A stretch of DNA of 64,000 nucleotides, taken from an uncultured Ruminococcus sp. Lineage in GTDB: Bacteria; Bacillota; Clostridia; Lachnospirales; Lachnospiraceae. The position numbers were made by a program, and so were the translations under genes. The stretch lies in assembly GCA_900066355.1 (NCBI GenBank), contig FMEL01000014.1:27166-91165 (forward strand), given 5' to 3'. This document shows positions 7,592 through 16,461 of the stretch, piece by piece (position 1 is the first letter of the stretch; each line of letters starts with the position of its first letter). The notes under the pieces are model-generated. The model ran no database searches and had not been told where the DNA came from. It saw only the letters and a list, made by a program, of their open reading frames with translations.

Positions 7592-9889
7592 TTATTTCTC
7601 CAATTTCTTTTTGAGGATTCCCAGCGCAATCTTTTCCGGTGTGATCGGAAGCTCTCGTACCCGAACACCCGTTGCATTATAGATTGCTTCTGCGATTGCC
7701 GGACATGGAGTATCAATAACAAGTTCTCCGATTGATTTTGCACCAAACGGACCACTCTCTTCATAACTGCTCTCAAATGCCACACGGATGTTTCCAAAAT
7801 CTTCTCTGGTCGGAATTTTGTACTGCATCAAAGAATTGTTACGGACCTTACCTTTTTCGGTATACTGAACCTCCTCAAACAGTGCCATTCCGATTCCCTG
7901 CGCAATACCTCCCTCGGTCTGCACACGGGCAAGATTCGGATTGATCGGTGTTCCACAATCTACGGCGGCCACATAGTCCAATACCTCCACAGTTCCTGTT
8001 TCTGTATCAACCTCTACTTCTGCCATACCCACCATAAACGGTGGCGGAGACAGCGGTGAAGAATGCTGTTTTACTACCTGAAGCTCAATATTATTGAAAA
8101 ATGTACCCTTTAAGGCAATCTGTTCCAAAGATACTCGTTTCTCTTCTTCTTCTCCATCACAGAAAACATACAATCCGTCAAAATCCACTTTGTCCTGATC
8201 TACTTCGATCATCTGTGCGCCAAGTTCACAGATCTTTTTTCGAAGCTCCTGGCAGGCTTTCATAACTGCCACACCTGTGGTATATGTGGTTGAAGAAGCA
8301 TAAGAACCGGAATCATATGGTGAAATATCAGTATCCACACTGAATACAACAATATTTTCCATCGGTGTCTCAAGACAGTCTGCCGCGATCTGCGCCATGA
8401 TGGTGTCACATCCGGTTCCCATATCTGTACATCCAAGTGCCAGAGTATAAGATCCGTCTTCATTCAACTTAATATCTGCGCCACCAACATCAACACCGGC
8501 AATCGAAGAACCCTGCATTGCCATAGCTACGCCAACACCACGCACCTTACCATTGCCCATATCACGGAACGGATATTTGGAATCCCAGTCCATCATCTCT
8601 TTGGCTCTTGCCATACATTTATCCATGGTACAGCTCTGTGCATAAGGAACATCCGGATATCCCGGAAGTGGGCCGCCCTCGATCGGCATGTTCAGCTCTT
8701 TGATTCTGACCGGATCCATGCCCATCTTGTGTGCCAGCTCATTCACTGCAGATTCGACAGCAAAGATTCCCTGCGTCGCACCATATCCACGATAAGCTCC
8801 TGCTGCCTGTACATTCGTATAAACTACATCAAACGCAAAACGATATGCTTCTGTATGACGATAAAGTCCGATGGATTTGTGACCACTTAATCCAACTGTT
8901 GTAGAACTGTGCTCTCCGTAGGCTCCCGTGTTGGACAATGTATAGACGTCAATTGCTTTAATGATTCCGTTTTCGTCTGCACCGGCACGCACTGTAATTT
9001 CCATCTCGTGACGCGGTGAAGAACAAATCATAGATTCATGTCGTGAAAAGATCATCTTTGACGGTCGTCCGGTCTTCCATGTAACGATCGCCGGATAAAT
9101 TTCACTGACGGATGTCTGCTTTGCACCAAAACCACCACCGATCCTCGGCTTGATGACACGCACTTTAGATGCCGGAATGTCCAGCGCCCTTCCTACGATT
9201 CTTCGTACATGGAACGGAATCTGTGTAGATGAAAGTACAACCAGTCTGCCAAAATGATCCATATAACATGCCGTACGGAAAGTCTCCATCATAGTCTGCT
9301 GATTTGCTTTTGTGTGATAAGTCTGCTCTACAGTATATTTACACTCGCTCAAGACTTTATCCACATCGCCGTGCTCTTCCAGTGCTTCTGCACACAGGTT
9401 ACGCTTATTATTTCCACCAAGCGGAATTTTTAGTTTCCAGTCTTCTTCCGGATGAACCAGAATCGGATTGTCTTTTGCTTTATGCATATCAAGAACCGGT
9501 GCCTCGACACGATACTGTACTTTAATTCTTTTTAATGCCTTGTCTACCGCATCCTCAGTCTCTCCGGCAACGATTGCAACCACATCTCCGACAAAACGTA
9601 CATGGCGGTCAATGATCAGCCGATCATCCGGACTCATCTCCGGTGCGGTCTGTCCTGCAAGTGTAAAACGTTTCTGCGGCACATCTTTATAAGTAAGAAT
9701 ACAGGCAATTCCGGCAACCTTTTCCGCATTTCCGGTCTTAATGTCCTCTACCCATGCATTTGCATGCGGACTTCGCAGGATTTTTACGATCAGGCAGTCT
9801 TTCGGTGCCAGATCATCGGTATATACCGGTTTGCCCGTTACCAGTGCCATTGCGTCTGTTTTGCGTACAGGCTGGTTTACATATTTCAT
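7592..9889 (-). CDS. Molybdenum hydroxylase large subunit (xanthine dehydrogenase family)
   Basis: This is the molybdopterin-binding subunit of a three-part hydroxylase, acting in the cytoplasm on an unknown substrate (purines, other N-heterocycles or aldehydes). The 765 residues begin with the Ald_Xan_dh a/b hammerhead domain (to about 125), followed by the two cofactor-binding domains. Family motifs seen are RIGGGFGAKQ and AYRGYGATQG. The catalytic base is Glu722 in GPFGAKSIGEL. The usual substrate-pocket residues cannot be assigned with confidence, so xanthine dehydrogenase should not be assumed. GGAGG lies 6 bases before the ATG, one base after the iron-sulfur subunit. No molybdenum cofactor insertion or maturation gene lies nearby. 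Confidence 0.88.
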   Translation of the reverse strand: MKYVNQPVRKTDAMALVTGKPVYTDDLAPKDCLIVKILRSPHANAWVEDIKTGNAEKVAGIACILTYKDVPQKRFTLAGQTAPEMSPDDRLIIDRHVRFVGDVVAIVAGETEDAVDKALKRIKVQYRVEAPVLDMHKAKDNPILVHPEEDWKLKIPLGGNNKRNLCAEALEEHGDVDKVLSECKYTVEQTYHTKANQQTMMETFRTACYMDHFGRLVVLSSTQIPFHVRRIVGRALDIPASKVRVIKPRIGGGFGAKQTSVSEIYPAIVTWKTGRPSKMIFSRHESMICSSPRHEMEITVRAGADENGIIKAIDVYTLSNTGAYGEHSSTTVGLSGHKSIGLYRHTEAYRFAFDVVYTNVQAAGAYRGYGATQGIFAVESAVNELAHKMGMDPVRIKELNMPIEGGPLPGYPDVPYAQSCTMDKCMARAKEMMDWDSKYPFRDMGNGKVRGVGVAMAMQGSSIAGVDVGGADIKLNEDGSYTLALGCTDMGTGCDTIMAQIAADCLETPMENIVVFSVDTDISPYDSGSYASSTTYTTGVAVMKACQELRKKICELGAQMIEVDQDKVDFDGLYVFCDGEEEEKRVSLEQIALKGTFFNNIELQVVKQHSSPLSPPPFMVGMAEVEVDTETGTVEVLDYVAAVDCGTPINPNLARVQTEGGIAQGIGMALFEEVQYTEKGKVRNNSLMQYKIPTREDFGNIRVAFESSYEESGPFGAKSIGELVIDTPCPAIAEAIYNATGVRVRELPITPEKIALGILKKKLEK

Positions 9890-9890
9890 T

Positions 9891-10358
9891 TTATGCCTCC
9901 TCCTGTGCTTTTTTGTATTTCAGAAATTTCAAAATACTCGCCGTCTGAGAAACAAATCCGGAACATCTGCACAAATTTCCGGCAAGATATTCTTTGATCT
10001 GTTCTTCTGTAGGTTCTTTGAGTTCATTCAGCATTGCAAATACATTCATAATAAATCCAGGGTTGCAGAATCCGCACTGCTCCGCCCCCTCGTTTGCAAG
10101 AAAGCTTCCAAACTCCTGTGCCTCTCTCTGCATACCTTCCAGTGTTACAACTTTTTTGCCATCAATCCGTGCTGCAAGCATTGAACAGGAAAGAACCGGT
10201 CTCTCATCAAGTAATACGGTACAAAGTCCACAGTTTGCTGTCTCGCATCCTCTCTTTACACTGAAACAGCCTTTTTCTCTCAGGAAATCAATGAGAAGCA
10301 TCCCAGGTTCTATCTCTTCCTGGCGGTAAACGCCGTTCAGCCAGAAACTAATATTCAT
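9891..10358 (-). CDS. Molybdenum hydroxylase 2Fe-2S subunit
   Basis: This 155-residue electron-transfer subunit carries two [2Fe-2S] clusters between the molybdopterin and FAD subunits. The plant-ferredoxin-type cluster uses Cys38, Cys43, Cys46 and Cys58 (GCETANCGLC). The second cluster uses Cys95, Cys98, Cys130 and Cys132 (CGFCNPG and CRC). The spacing is standard for the family. The start has GGAGG 8 bases upstream. It overlaps the end of the FAD subunit gene by 11 bases, a mark of translational coupling. Confidence 0.93.
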   Translation of the reverse strand: MNISFWLNGVYRQEEIEPGMLLIDFLREKGCFSVKRGCETANCGLCTVLLDERPVLSCSMLAARIDGKKVVTLEGMQREAQEFGSFLANEGAEQCGFCNPGFIMNVFAMLNELKEPTEEQIKEYLAGNLCRCSGFVSQTASILKFLKYKKAQEEA

Positions 10359-11166
10359 CTTTCATTCCTCCTATTGTTTCCCATGTTCTCTTTGTGAGCA
10401 CTTCAACAAGAAGTGTTCTGTATTCTGCGGAAGCACGCATATTTCCGGAAGTTTTGACATTTGCAGCCGCATATTCTGCAAACTTCCTGATGGCTTCCTC
10501 TCGCTGCTTTTTCGTCATATTCTTAAAATTTTTAAGAATATGATCTTTGTCTTCAACTACAACAGCATGTCCCGGTCTTGCACCAATCACTGTCCGCGCT
10601 TCTTCTCCGATCATAGATGCTACGCATGTCAGTACCGGGAAATCCGTCTTTGTATTACGCTGGCTCATATAACAGACACGAAGAGGCTGTTTTTTTACAA
10701 TAATATTGACCAGAATATCATTGTCCTTCTTACGGTTTACAAATTCTGTCAGCGGAATCTTTCCTGCATCGTAAAGTTCCACCCATGTATCCATACCCAG
10801 AAACATGGTCAGCACATCAGAAAATCCATAGCGTCCCCAAATGCTTCCCCCTACTGTCGCACAGTTGCGAAACTGCACTCCGACAATGTGTCGCAGACTT
10901 TCCTGTATTGCTCCATGTGTGTATTCATTCAGACTTTCATTTATCTCCAGTTCCCGAAGTGGTGTCATACAGCCGATCACAAATTCATCGTCAAATTCCT
11001 GAATCGTATCCAGCCCCAGCCCCGAAAGATCAATGGCTGTGGAAATATTACGATTTCCCATCTTCAGCCACACCATTCCGCCAAGGACAATTGCTGTTTT
11101 TTTCTGATTCAGCTCATACGCTTCTGCAACGCTTTTTACTTTCACATAGCTTTTAATCTTTAGCAT
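10348..11166 (-). CDS. Molybdenum hydroxylase FAD-binding subunit
   Basis: This 272-residue CoxM/XdhB-type subunit binds FAD and passes electrons to the final acceptor. The N-terminal FAD-binding domain contains the family loop QFRNCATVGGSI and a degenerate first glycine motif (IVLGGMVWLK). The C-terminal domain (about 170-272) matches the CO-dehydrogenase flavoprotein end. It is the first gene of the operon FAD subunit, Fe-S subunit, molybdopterin subunit, two membrane proteins. An AAAGGA site lies about 11 bases before the ATG. The roughly 135-base region upstream is AT-rich, but I could not pick a clear promoter. Confidence 0.88.
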   Translation of the reverse strand: MLKIKSYVKVKSVAEAYELNQKKTAIVLGGMVWLKMGNRNISTAIDLSGLGLDTIQEFDDEFVIGCMTPLRELEINESLNEYTHGAIQESLRHIVGVQFRNCATVGGSIWGRYGFSDVLTMFLGMDTWVELYDAGKIPLTEFVNRKKDNDILVNIIVKKQPLRVCYMSQRNTKTDFPVLTCVASMIGEEARTVIGARPGHAVVVEDKDHILKNFKNMTKKQREEAIRKFAEYAAANVKTSGNMRASAEYRTLLVEVLTKRTWETIGGMKDEY

Positions 11167-11300
11167 CTGTGTATCGATTCCTTTCTGTTATCCAATTTCG
11201 AATATGCACAGGCATACTTAATTTAAGTTTAGCAGAATTTTTTTTAAATTTCCATATCCATATCTCTGTTTTTTGTGTCTGTTTTCTGTGAAATATGCAT

Positions 11301-11356
11301 AAAAAAGCCTTTTTTACCTCGACAGTTTCTTTTTACTATCGAAGTAAAAAAGGCTT
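11301..11356 (-). terminator. Terminator downstream of leuA
   Basis: A 13-base stem AAGCCTTTTTTAC/GTAAAAAAGGCTT with an inner TCGA/TCGA pair is followed on the minus strand by a U-run. It lies 14 bases beyond the leuA stop and separates leuA from the hydroxylase operon. Confidence 0.88.
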
Positions 11357-11369
11357 ATATTCAATAAAA

Positions 11370-13025
11370 TCAGCGATTATTGATAGCCGTCACAAGGGCA
11401 TCAATGGAAGCTCTGATAATATCCGAATCTACTCCTGCACCCCATGCAAGGGTTCCGTCCGGTTTCTGGATACCGACATATGCAATTGCTTTGGAACTGG
11501 AACTCTTTTCAAGTGCATGTTCCTGATAAGTTACCAACGTAAACTTCATCTCATATGCTTTCTTCAGTGCATTGCTGACTGCATCCAGACGTCCGTTTCC
11601 GGTCGCTTCTGTTGTGATAGTCTTACCGTTAAAGGTAGAAGTTACCTGAGTTGTAATACCGCCATCTTTCTGCTGAAAATGAACTTCATTGATACTGTAT
11701 GGTTCCATAACATTTTCAAATGTAGATTTGAACAGGTTGAAGATCTCATCCGGATGAAGTTCTTTATGGCTGTGATCGGAAACAGCTTTTGTTGCATATC
11801 CCATAGCTTCGCGCATTTTTGGAGGCAGGTTCAGACCATATTTTGTCTCAAGAATATATCCGACTCCACCCTTACCAGACTGGCTGTTGATACGGATAAC
11901 ATCAGCATCGTAGTTTCTTCCGACATCGGTCGGGTCGATCGGCAGATACGGAACCGTCCAGCGGCTCGGATCTTTTTCTTCTCTCCAGTGCATGCCCTTT
12001 GCGATGGCATCCTGATGAGAACCGGAGAATGCTGCAAATACAAGTGCACCACTGTACGGGCTTCTCTCATCTACTTTCATTCCGGTACATTCTTCGTAAA
12101 CTTCACATACATGAGGCATATTTGAGAAATCCAGTTCCGGATCTACACCCTGTGAAAACATGTTCATGGCCAGTGTTACAATATCCACATTACCGGTACG
12201 TTCTCCGTTACCAAACAGAGTTCCTTCGATTCTGTCTGCACCTGCAAGCAGTCCCATCTCAGAGTCTGCCACACCGCATCCACGGTCATTATGCGGATGA
12301 AGAGATACAATTACATTTTCACGATATTTTAAATTGTCACACATGTACTCGATCTGGCTCGCATATACATGCGGCATGGAATGCTGTACAGTAACCGGCA
12401 GGTTGATGATTGCTTTGTTATCTGCAGTTGGTTTCCATACATCCAGAACTGCATTGCACACTTCCAGTGCATATTCCGGCTCTGTTCCGGTAAAGCTCTC
12501 CGGACTATATTCAAACTGGAAGTTTCCTTCTGTCTGGGCAGCCAGTTCTTTCAGAAGTGTTGCACCATCTACGGCAATCTTTAAGATTTCTTCTTTTGAT
12601 TTTTTAAATACCTGTTCTCTCTGTGCAACAGAAGTAGAGTTATATACATGTACGATTGCCTTCGGAGCACCTTTGACTGCTTCAAAAGTCTTACGGATGA
12701 TGTGCTCTCTGGCCTGTGTCAGTACCTGGATCGTTACATCGTCCGGAATCAGGTTCTGCTCGATCAATGTACGGATAAAGGTGTATTCTGTTTCAGATGC
12801 TGCCGGGAACCCAACTTCAATCTCCTTAAAACCGATCTCAACAAGCAATTTGAAAAATTCTACTTTCTGCTCAAGACTCATCGGGATTACCAGTGCCTGG
12901 TTTCCGTCACGCAAGTCTACGCTGCACCAGATTGGGGCTTTGTCTACGTATTCTTTTTCTGCCCATTTCATACATTTTACCGGTGGCATAAAATACTGTC
13001 TTTTGTATTTTGTTACGTTTTTCAT
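11370..13025 (-). CDS. leuA: 2-isopropylmalate synthase
   Basis: This enzyme condenses acetyl-CoA with 2-oxoisovalerate, the committed step of leucine synthesis. The 551 residues form the longer LeuA type 2 enzyme: a TIM-barrel HMGL domain with the metal and catalytic motif DLRDGNQAL, the second metal site SLHPHNDRG and the turn GNGERTGNVD, then a C-terminal LeuA dimer regulatory domain (about 430-550) for leucine feedback. The ATG at 13025 is chosen because GGAGG lies 7 bases upstream; an in-frame ATG at 13031 would be only one base from it. The gene stands alone under a leucine T-box. The other leucine genes are not in this window. Confidence 0.96.
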   Translation of the reverse strand: MKNVTKYKRQYFMPPVKCMKWAEKEYVDKAPIWCSVDLRDGNQALVIPMSLEQKVEFFKLLVEIGFKEIEVGFPAASETEYTFIRTLIEQNLIPDDVTIQVLTQAREHIIRKTFEAVKGAPKAIVHVYNSTSVAQREQVFKKSKEEILKIAVDGATLLKELAAQTEGNFQFEYSPESFTGTEPEYALEVCNAVLDVWKPTADNKAIINLPVTVQHSMPHVYASQIEYMCDNLKYRENVIVSLHPHNDRGCGVADSEMGLLAGADRIEGTLFGNGERTGNVDIVTLAMNMFSQGVDPELDFSNMPHVCEVYEECTGMKVDERSPYSGALVFAAFSGSHQDAIAKGMHWREEKDPSRWTVPYLPIDPTDVGRNYDADVIRINSQSGKGGVGYILETKYGLNLPPKMREAMGYATKAVSDHSHKELHPDEIFNLFKSTFENVMEPYSINEVHFQQKDGGITTQVTSTFNGKTITTEATGNGRLDAVSNALKKAYEMKFTLVTYQEHALEKSSSSKAIAYVGIQKPDGTLAWGAGVDSDIIRASIDALVTAINNR

Positions 13026-13065
13026 GATCATTCCTCCATTTTCGCTGAATGTTTTGCTGTGCAGA

Positions 13066-13370
13066 GCAAAAAAAAATCTCTCATCTCTACAGATTACTGT
13101 AAGAGACGAAAGACAACTGTCTTCGCGGTACCACTCTTATTTATGAACGGTTCATACACTCATGGGATACGGAACTAAAAAAGTACTTATATCCTCTCCA
13201 TATAACGGTGGATACCGTCTGTGCCTACTATCCATCATGGAATTCGGACAGCTGCTCAAAGGCGAGTTCCATGAATTCCTTCTGCTGTCTCACACCACCC
13301 GACAGTTCTCTGTGCTCCAGTCCTCACGTACTATTCCTCATCAAAGCATTTCACATATTTTGTCGATGAA
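13066..13370 (-). ncRNA. T-box leader (leucine, specifier CTC) of leuA
   Basis: The minus strand carries the T-box core GTGGTACCGCG (plus 13124-13134). It is followed by a terminator: stem TCTCTTACAG/CTGTAGAGA, loop TAAT, and nine U residues (plus 13068-13108). The Stem I region upstream shows the AGTA turn and, opposite it, GGAACTCG, which places the Leu codon CTC (plus 13264-13266) in the specifier position. Uncharged tRNA-Leu should stabilise the antiterminator and allow leuA transcription. A promoter TTGACA, 17 bases, TAGTCT (13373-13401) precedes it. The specifier choice rests on position and on the gene controlled. Confidence 0.92.
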
Positions 13371-13435
13371 TAAAGACTAACATGTCAACGTATGATTGTC
13401 AAGTAGGAATTTCCTGCCATATATTCCTGCCTGTG

Positions 13436-13463
13436 CAAAAACGCCCTGCCATAAGCAGAGCGT
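13436..13463 (-). terminator. Terminator of the dlt-like operon
   Basis: The minus strand has stem ACGCTCTGC/GCAGGGCGT with one G-U pair, loop TTATG, then five U residues. It lies 19 bases beyond the carrier-protein stop and just upstream of the leuA T-box promoter. Confidence 0.88.
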
Positions 13464-13481
13464 CTCTACACTTTTATGATA

Positions 13482-13706
13482 TCAGCCTTTTAATCTGCAC
13501 ACCATATCCCAGAGTGCTTTTGCTGAATTGAAGTTGTCCGGAATGATATCTGCCGGAGTGATCGTGATGTTAAATTCATCCTGTAATTCGCTTACAATAG
13601 ACAGAATTGCAAAAGAATCCAAAATACCATCATCGATTAAAGTTGTGCAACTTTCATAATCTGCATCCGGCTGAATGTCTTCCAGAATTTCAATTAATTT
13701 TTCCAT
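13482..13706 (-). CDS. Acyl/aminoacyl carrier protein (DltC-like)
   Basis: This 74-residue acidic helical protein belongs to the phosphopantetheine carrier family. The attachment serine is Ser31 in DDGILDSFAIL, the DltC-like version of the carrier motif. It should carry the amino acid activated by the adenylation protein of the same operon. GGGAG lies 7 bases before the ATG, and 13 bases separate it from the decarboxylase gene. It is the last gene of the operon. True DltC carries D-alanine; the cargo here is unknown and may be altered by the neighbouring decarboxylase. Confidence 0.88.
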   Translation of the reverse strand: MEKLIEILEDIQPDADYESCTTLIDDGILDSFAILSIVSELQDEFNITITPADIIPDNFNSAKALWDMVCRLKG

Positions 13707-13719
13707 TTTCGTTCTCCCT

Positions 13720-14919
13720 TTAATTTTCTGAATTTAAAATATCGGTATGTATGCCATCCCGCACCAGGCGAAGTCCATCTGCCTGTGTCCAGAAATAGAT
13801 TTTCGGAAGTGGACGGCTCAGAAACAGATAAATTCCTTCTGTTACAGAATATGCACCTACTCTTTCAAAAACCAGTATATCACAAATTTCCGGATTGCGC
13901 AGAGGAAATTGTTTTACGATTACATCACTGACTGTACAAAGTGCACCGCACAAATTCCAGTTTTCTTCTTTACCTTCAATCTTTTCACTGCCTTTAGAAT
14001 TCAACTGACTGCAGTATGGGCGTTTCATTGCCATTGCCTGTCCGTAATAGTTTAAATGATTGATTCCTCCATCCAGTATTACATATGGCTGTTCTTTGTT
14101 TACTTTTATATCTACAATTGATGTGATGTAATATCCACAGGCGGCAGCCAGAAATCTGCCCATCTCAAGTACAATTTTGCCATGAAACTGCAATGCTTCA
14201 AGAATTTTCTTAAATTCCCCCAGCAAATCTTCTGTCCGTTCACTTTTATCTTTCACAAAATATGGCACAAAGAAACCCGGGCCATATTCAAGTGTCCTGA
14301 TTTTCATCCCATTAATGTCCTCTAAATCTCTGATAAAAGCATCCAGATGCTCCAGTTCCTCCTGCATCTGAGACAAATTTCTTTTCTGTGTTCCGGAATA
14401 AAACTGTATTCCCTCTATCTCTATACCGGCATATTTTTCTCTTTCTGAAATTATTTTGCGTATTTCCGTTTCATCAATACCAAACTGATTTCCACTTGTA
14501 ACACGTATCAACACCGAAAGGATTATTCCATGACGAACTGCAGTATCATTCAGTATTTTCAGATGCTGCAAAGACTCTACCGTATAAGTTCCGCTGTTTC
14601 CATATCTGTCCAGCATATAAGCTATATCATCCGGATTTTTGTATACACCTGAAAGTACAATTTTCTCCATTGGAATCCCGGCTCTTTCACAAATTCGAAA
14701 TTCGCCCGGTGAGCATACTTCCAGAGAAGAAACAATCTCCATCATCGATTTTATCAGAAATGGATTTGCTTTCATCGCATAGCAGATTTCTGCTTTCCCG
14801 GTCAGACATCTTTTGACTTTTTCAGCGAATTCTTTCATTTCATCCAGATCAAAGACATATGCCGGTGTCGGTATTTGCCCTTTTTCTGTCAGTTGGTTCA
14901 TAAATCTGTATTCTGACAT
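13720..14919 (-). CDS. Fold-type III PLP-dependent decarboxylase (DAP/ornithine decarboxylase family)
   Basis: The 399-residue protein has the alanine-racemase-like barrel and C-terminal beta domain of LysA-like enzymes. The PLP lysine is Lys50 (CYAMKANPF). The phosphate-binding loop is GPGFF (about 213-217), and Cys328 in CGALCTVSD is the family's catalytic cysteine. The substrate loop reads FYSGTQ instead of the HIGSQ usual in LysA, and EMGR replaces EPGR, so it is unlikely to be the housekeeping DAP decarboxylase. BtrK of butirosin synthesis, a relative, decarboxylates glutamate while it is tied to a carrier protein, which fits this gene's place between a carrier and an adenylation enzyme. 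The start overlaps the upstream stop (TAATG). Confidence 0.85.
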   Translation of the reverse strand: MSEYRFMNQLTEKGQIPTPAYVFDLDEMKEFAEKVKRCLTGKAEICYAMKANPFLIKSMMEIVSSLEVCSPGEFRICERAGIPMEKIVLSGVYKNPDDIAYMLDRYGNSGTYTVESLQHLKILNDTAVRHGIILSVLIRVTSGNQFGIDETEIRKIISEREKYAGIEIEGIQFYSGTQKRNLSQMQEELEHLDAFIRDLEDINGMKIRTLEYGPGFFVPYFVKDKSERTEDLLGEFKKILEALQFHGKIVLEMGRFLAAACGYYITSIVDIKVNKEQPYVILDGGINHLNYYGQAMAMKRPYCSQLNSKGSEKIEGKEENWNLCGALCTVSDVIVKQFPLRNPEICDILVFERVGAYSVTEGIYLFLSRPLPKIYFWTQADGLRLVRDGIHTDILNSEN

Positions 14920-16439
14920 TATCTGTTGTCCTCCTGATATTCTGTCATAAGTGCTTTGCGGTCGATTTTTCCGTTTTTAGTAAGCGGCATCTGTTCAACC
15001 TGACGAAATACATTCGGAACCATAAACGCGGGCAAATACTGCTTTAATGCTCTGACGATTTCTTTTCGCTCGACATTTCCTTCATAAAAAGCTACAATTT
15101 TACTTTTACCCTGATCGAACAGGCAACAGCTTCTTATTATCTCAGGAATTTTATCCATTGATGCCTCTATTTCTCCCAATTCAATCCGATGTCCCATGTG
15201 TTTAATCTGAAAATCTTTTCTTGTTGCAAAGCATAGTTCGCCCAGATTATTATAATATGCCAGATCGCCGGTGCGATACATCGGTTCCAGATATCTGTCA
15301 TTAAGTGGGTTCTGTACAAAAGCCTTTGCTGTCTGCTCCGGATTTCTGTAATATCCAAGTGCAAGTGCACTTCCGGTTACACATACTTCTCCATTCTGAT
15401 TTTTTTCTTCCACAAGGTGATTCTCTTCATCCAGAAGGAATACTTTTTCATTCGGAAAAGCTTTTCCCATTGGAAGGACATCGCCCGGCTGAAATTCTCT
15501 GTTTACAACATAATATGTACAGTTACAGGTAATTTCTGTCGGACCGTAAATATTTACATACATCGTATCCGGAAGATATTTTCTCCAGATATTCAGATGC
15601 TTCACCGGCATGCTCTCACCTGAAAAAAGAATTTTATTTATCTTTTCCGGTACCTTATATTCAAATCCATTCAGCGTTGAAATAATACACAATGCTGAAA
15701 CTGCCCATACTAATGTCGTAACTTCTCTCTCAATCAGAAAATCGATCAGTTTAGTCGGGAAAGAAAATAACTGTTTCGGTATAATCTGTACCGTCGCACC
15801 AGTCTTCAGTCCGGAATAAATATCCTTTACAGATACGTCAAAATCCCACGGTGCCTGATTTCCGATAACATCCTTTTCTGTAATATTAAACAGCTCTGTA
15901 AAACAGTCGATAAAGTCAAGAACTGAACGATGTCCCACAACAACACCTTTGGGCGTTCCGGTAGAACCCGAAGTAAAAATACCATACAGCGGATCTATAT
16001 CTACTGCCTGATTTCTGATGGTCTCCAATATTATCGGGTCTTCCTGTACAGCATTAAGCTCCGAAAGCATAAGAACCTTCCCCTCAAATCCCAGTTTTTC
16101 CAAATCCTTTAAATATTTTTCTGATGTGACGATGACTTCACTTTTCAGGATATCCAGAATCTGATTCAGACGGCTGGCCGGCTGTTTCGTATCAATCAAG
16201 ACATAAAAACAGCCTGCATAGACAGCTCCCATAAACGCTCCTATTGTCTCAACACTCTTTTCCATAAAAATCGGAATCGGATTTCTCGGAGCAATATATC
16301 TGCTCAATGCTGTTCCTATCTTTCTGCCTGTGCATTCCAGTTCCTTAAAAGTACAGGAGGTGTTTTCATCTGCAAATGCGGTTTTATCCGGATATTTTTG
16401 TGCCGACTTCTCCAGATATTCCAGAATGTTTTTCTTCAT
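14919..16439 (-). CDS. Amino acid adenylation enzyme (DltA-like, AMP-binding)
   Basis: This stand-alone adenylation protein of 506 residues should activate an amino acid with ATP and load it on the carrier protein of the operon. The core motifs are present in order: FTSGSTGTPKG (A3), a FDVSVKDIY region (A4), NIYGPTE (A5), YRTGDLAYY (A7), GHRIELGEIEA (A8) and LTKNGKIDRKAL with the A10 lysine. The length and lack of a carrier or condensation domain match DltA rather than an NRPS. The pocket starts with Asp, Val and Lys at the positions equivalent to 235, 236 and 239, unlike the DltA pattern I know, so the substrate may not be D-alanine. AGGGGAG lies just before the ATG. Confidence 0.88.
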   Translation of the reverse strand: MKKNILEYLEKSAQKYPDKTAFADENTSCTFKELECTGRKIGTALSRYIAPRNPIPIFMEKSVETIGAFMGAVYAGCFYVLIDTKQPASRLNQILDILKSEVIVTSEKYLKDLEKLGFEGKVLMLSELNAVQEDPIILETIRNQAVDIDPLYGIFTSGSTGTPKGVVVGHRSVLDFIDCFTELFNITEKDVIGNQAPWDFDVSVKDIYSGLKTGATVQIIPKQLFSFPTKLIDFLIEREVTTLVWAVSALCIISTLNGFEYKVPEKINKILFSGESMPVKHLNIWRKYLPDTMYVNIYGPTEITCNCTYYVVNREFQPGDVLPMGKAFPNEKVFLLDEENHLVEEKNQNGEVCVTGSALALGYYRNPEQTAKAFVQNPLNDRYLEPMYRTGDLAYYNNLGELCFATRKDFQIKHMGHRIELGEIEASMDKIPEIIRSCCLFDQGKSKIVAFYEGNVERKEIVRALKQYLPAFMVPNVFRQVEQMPLTKNGKIDRKALMTEYQEDNR

Positions 16440-16461
16440 TTTTCTCCCCTCTTTCTTTCAG

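Noticed and set aside
11295..13146. Long plus-strand frames opposite leuA
   Set aside because: They lie antisense to a full-length leuA and its T-box, are rich in Cys, Phe and Ser, and lack ribosome sites and domains. They are shadows of the real gene.
13720..14919. Calling the PLP enzyme lysA
   Set aside because: Substrate-loop and EPGR positions differ from LysA, and the gene is locked in a carrier/adenylation operon, so housekeeping DAP decarboxylase is unlikely.
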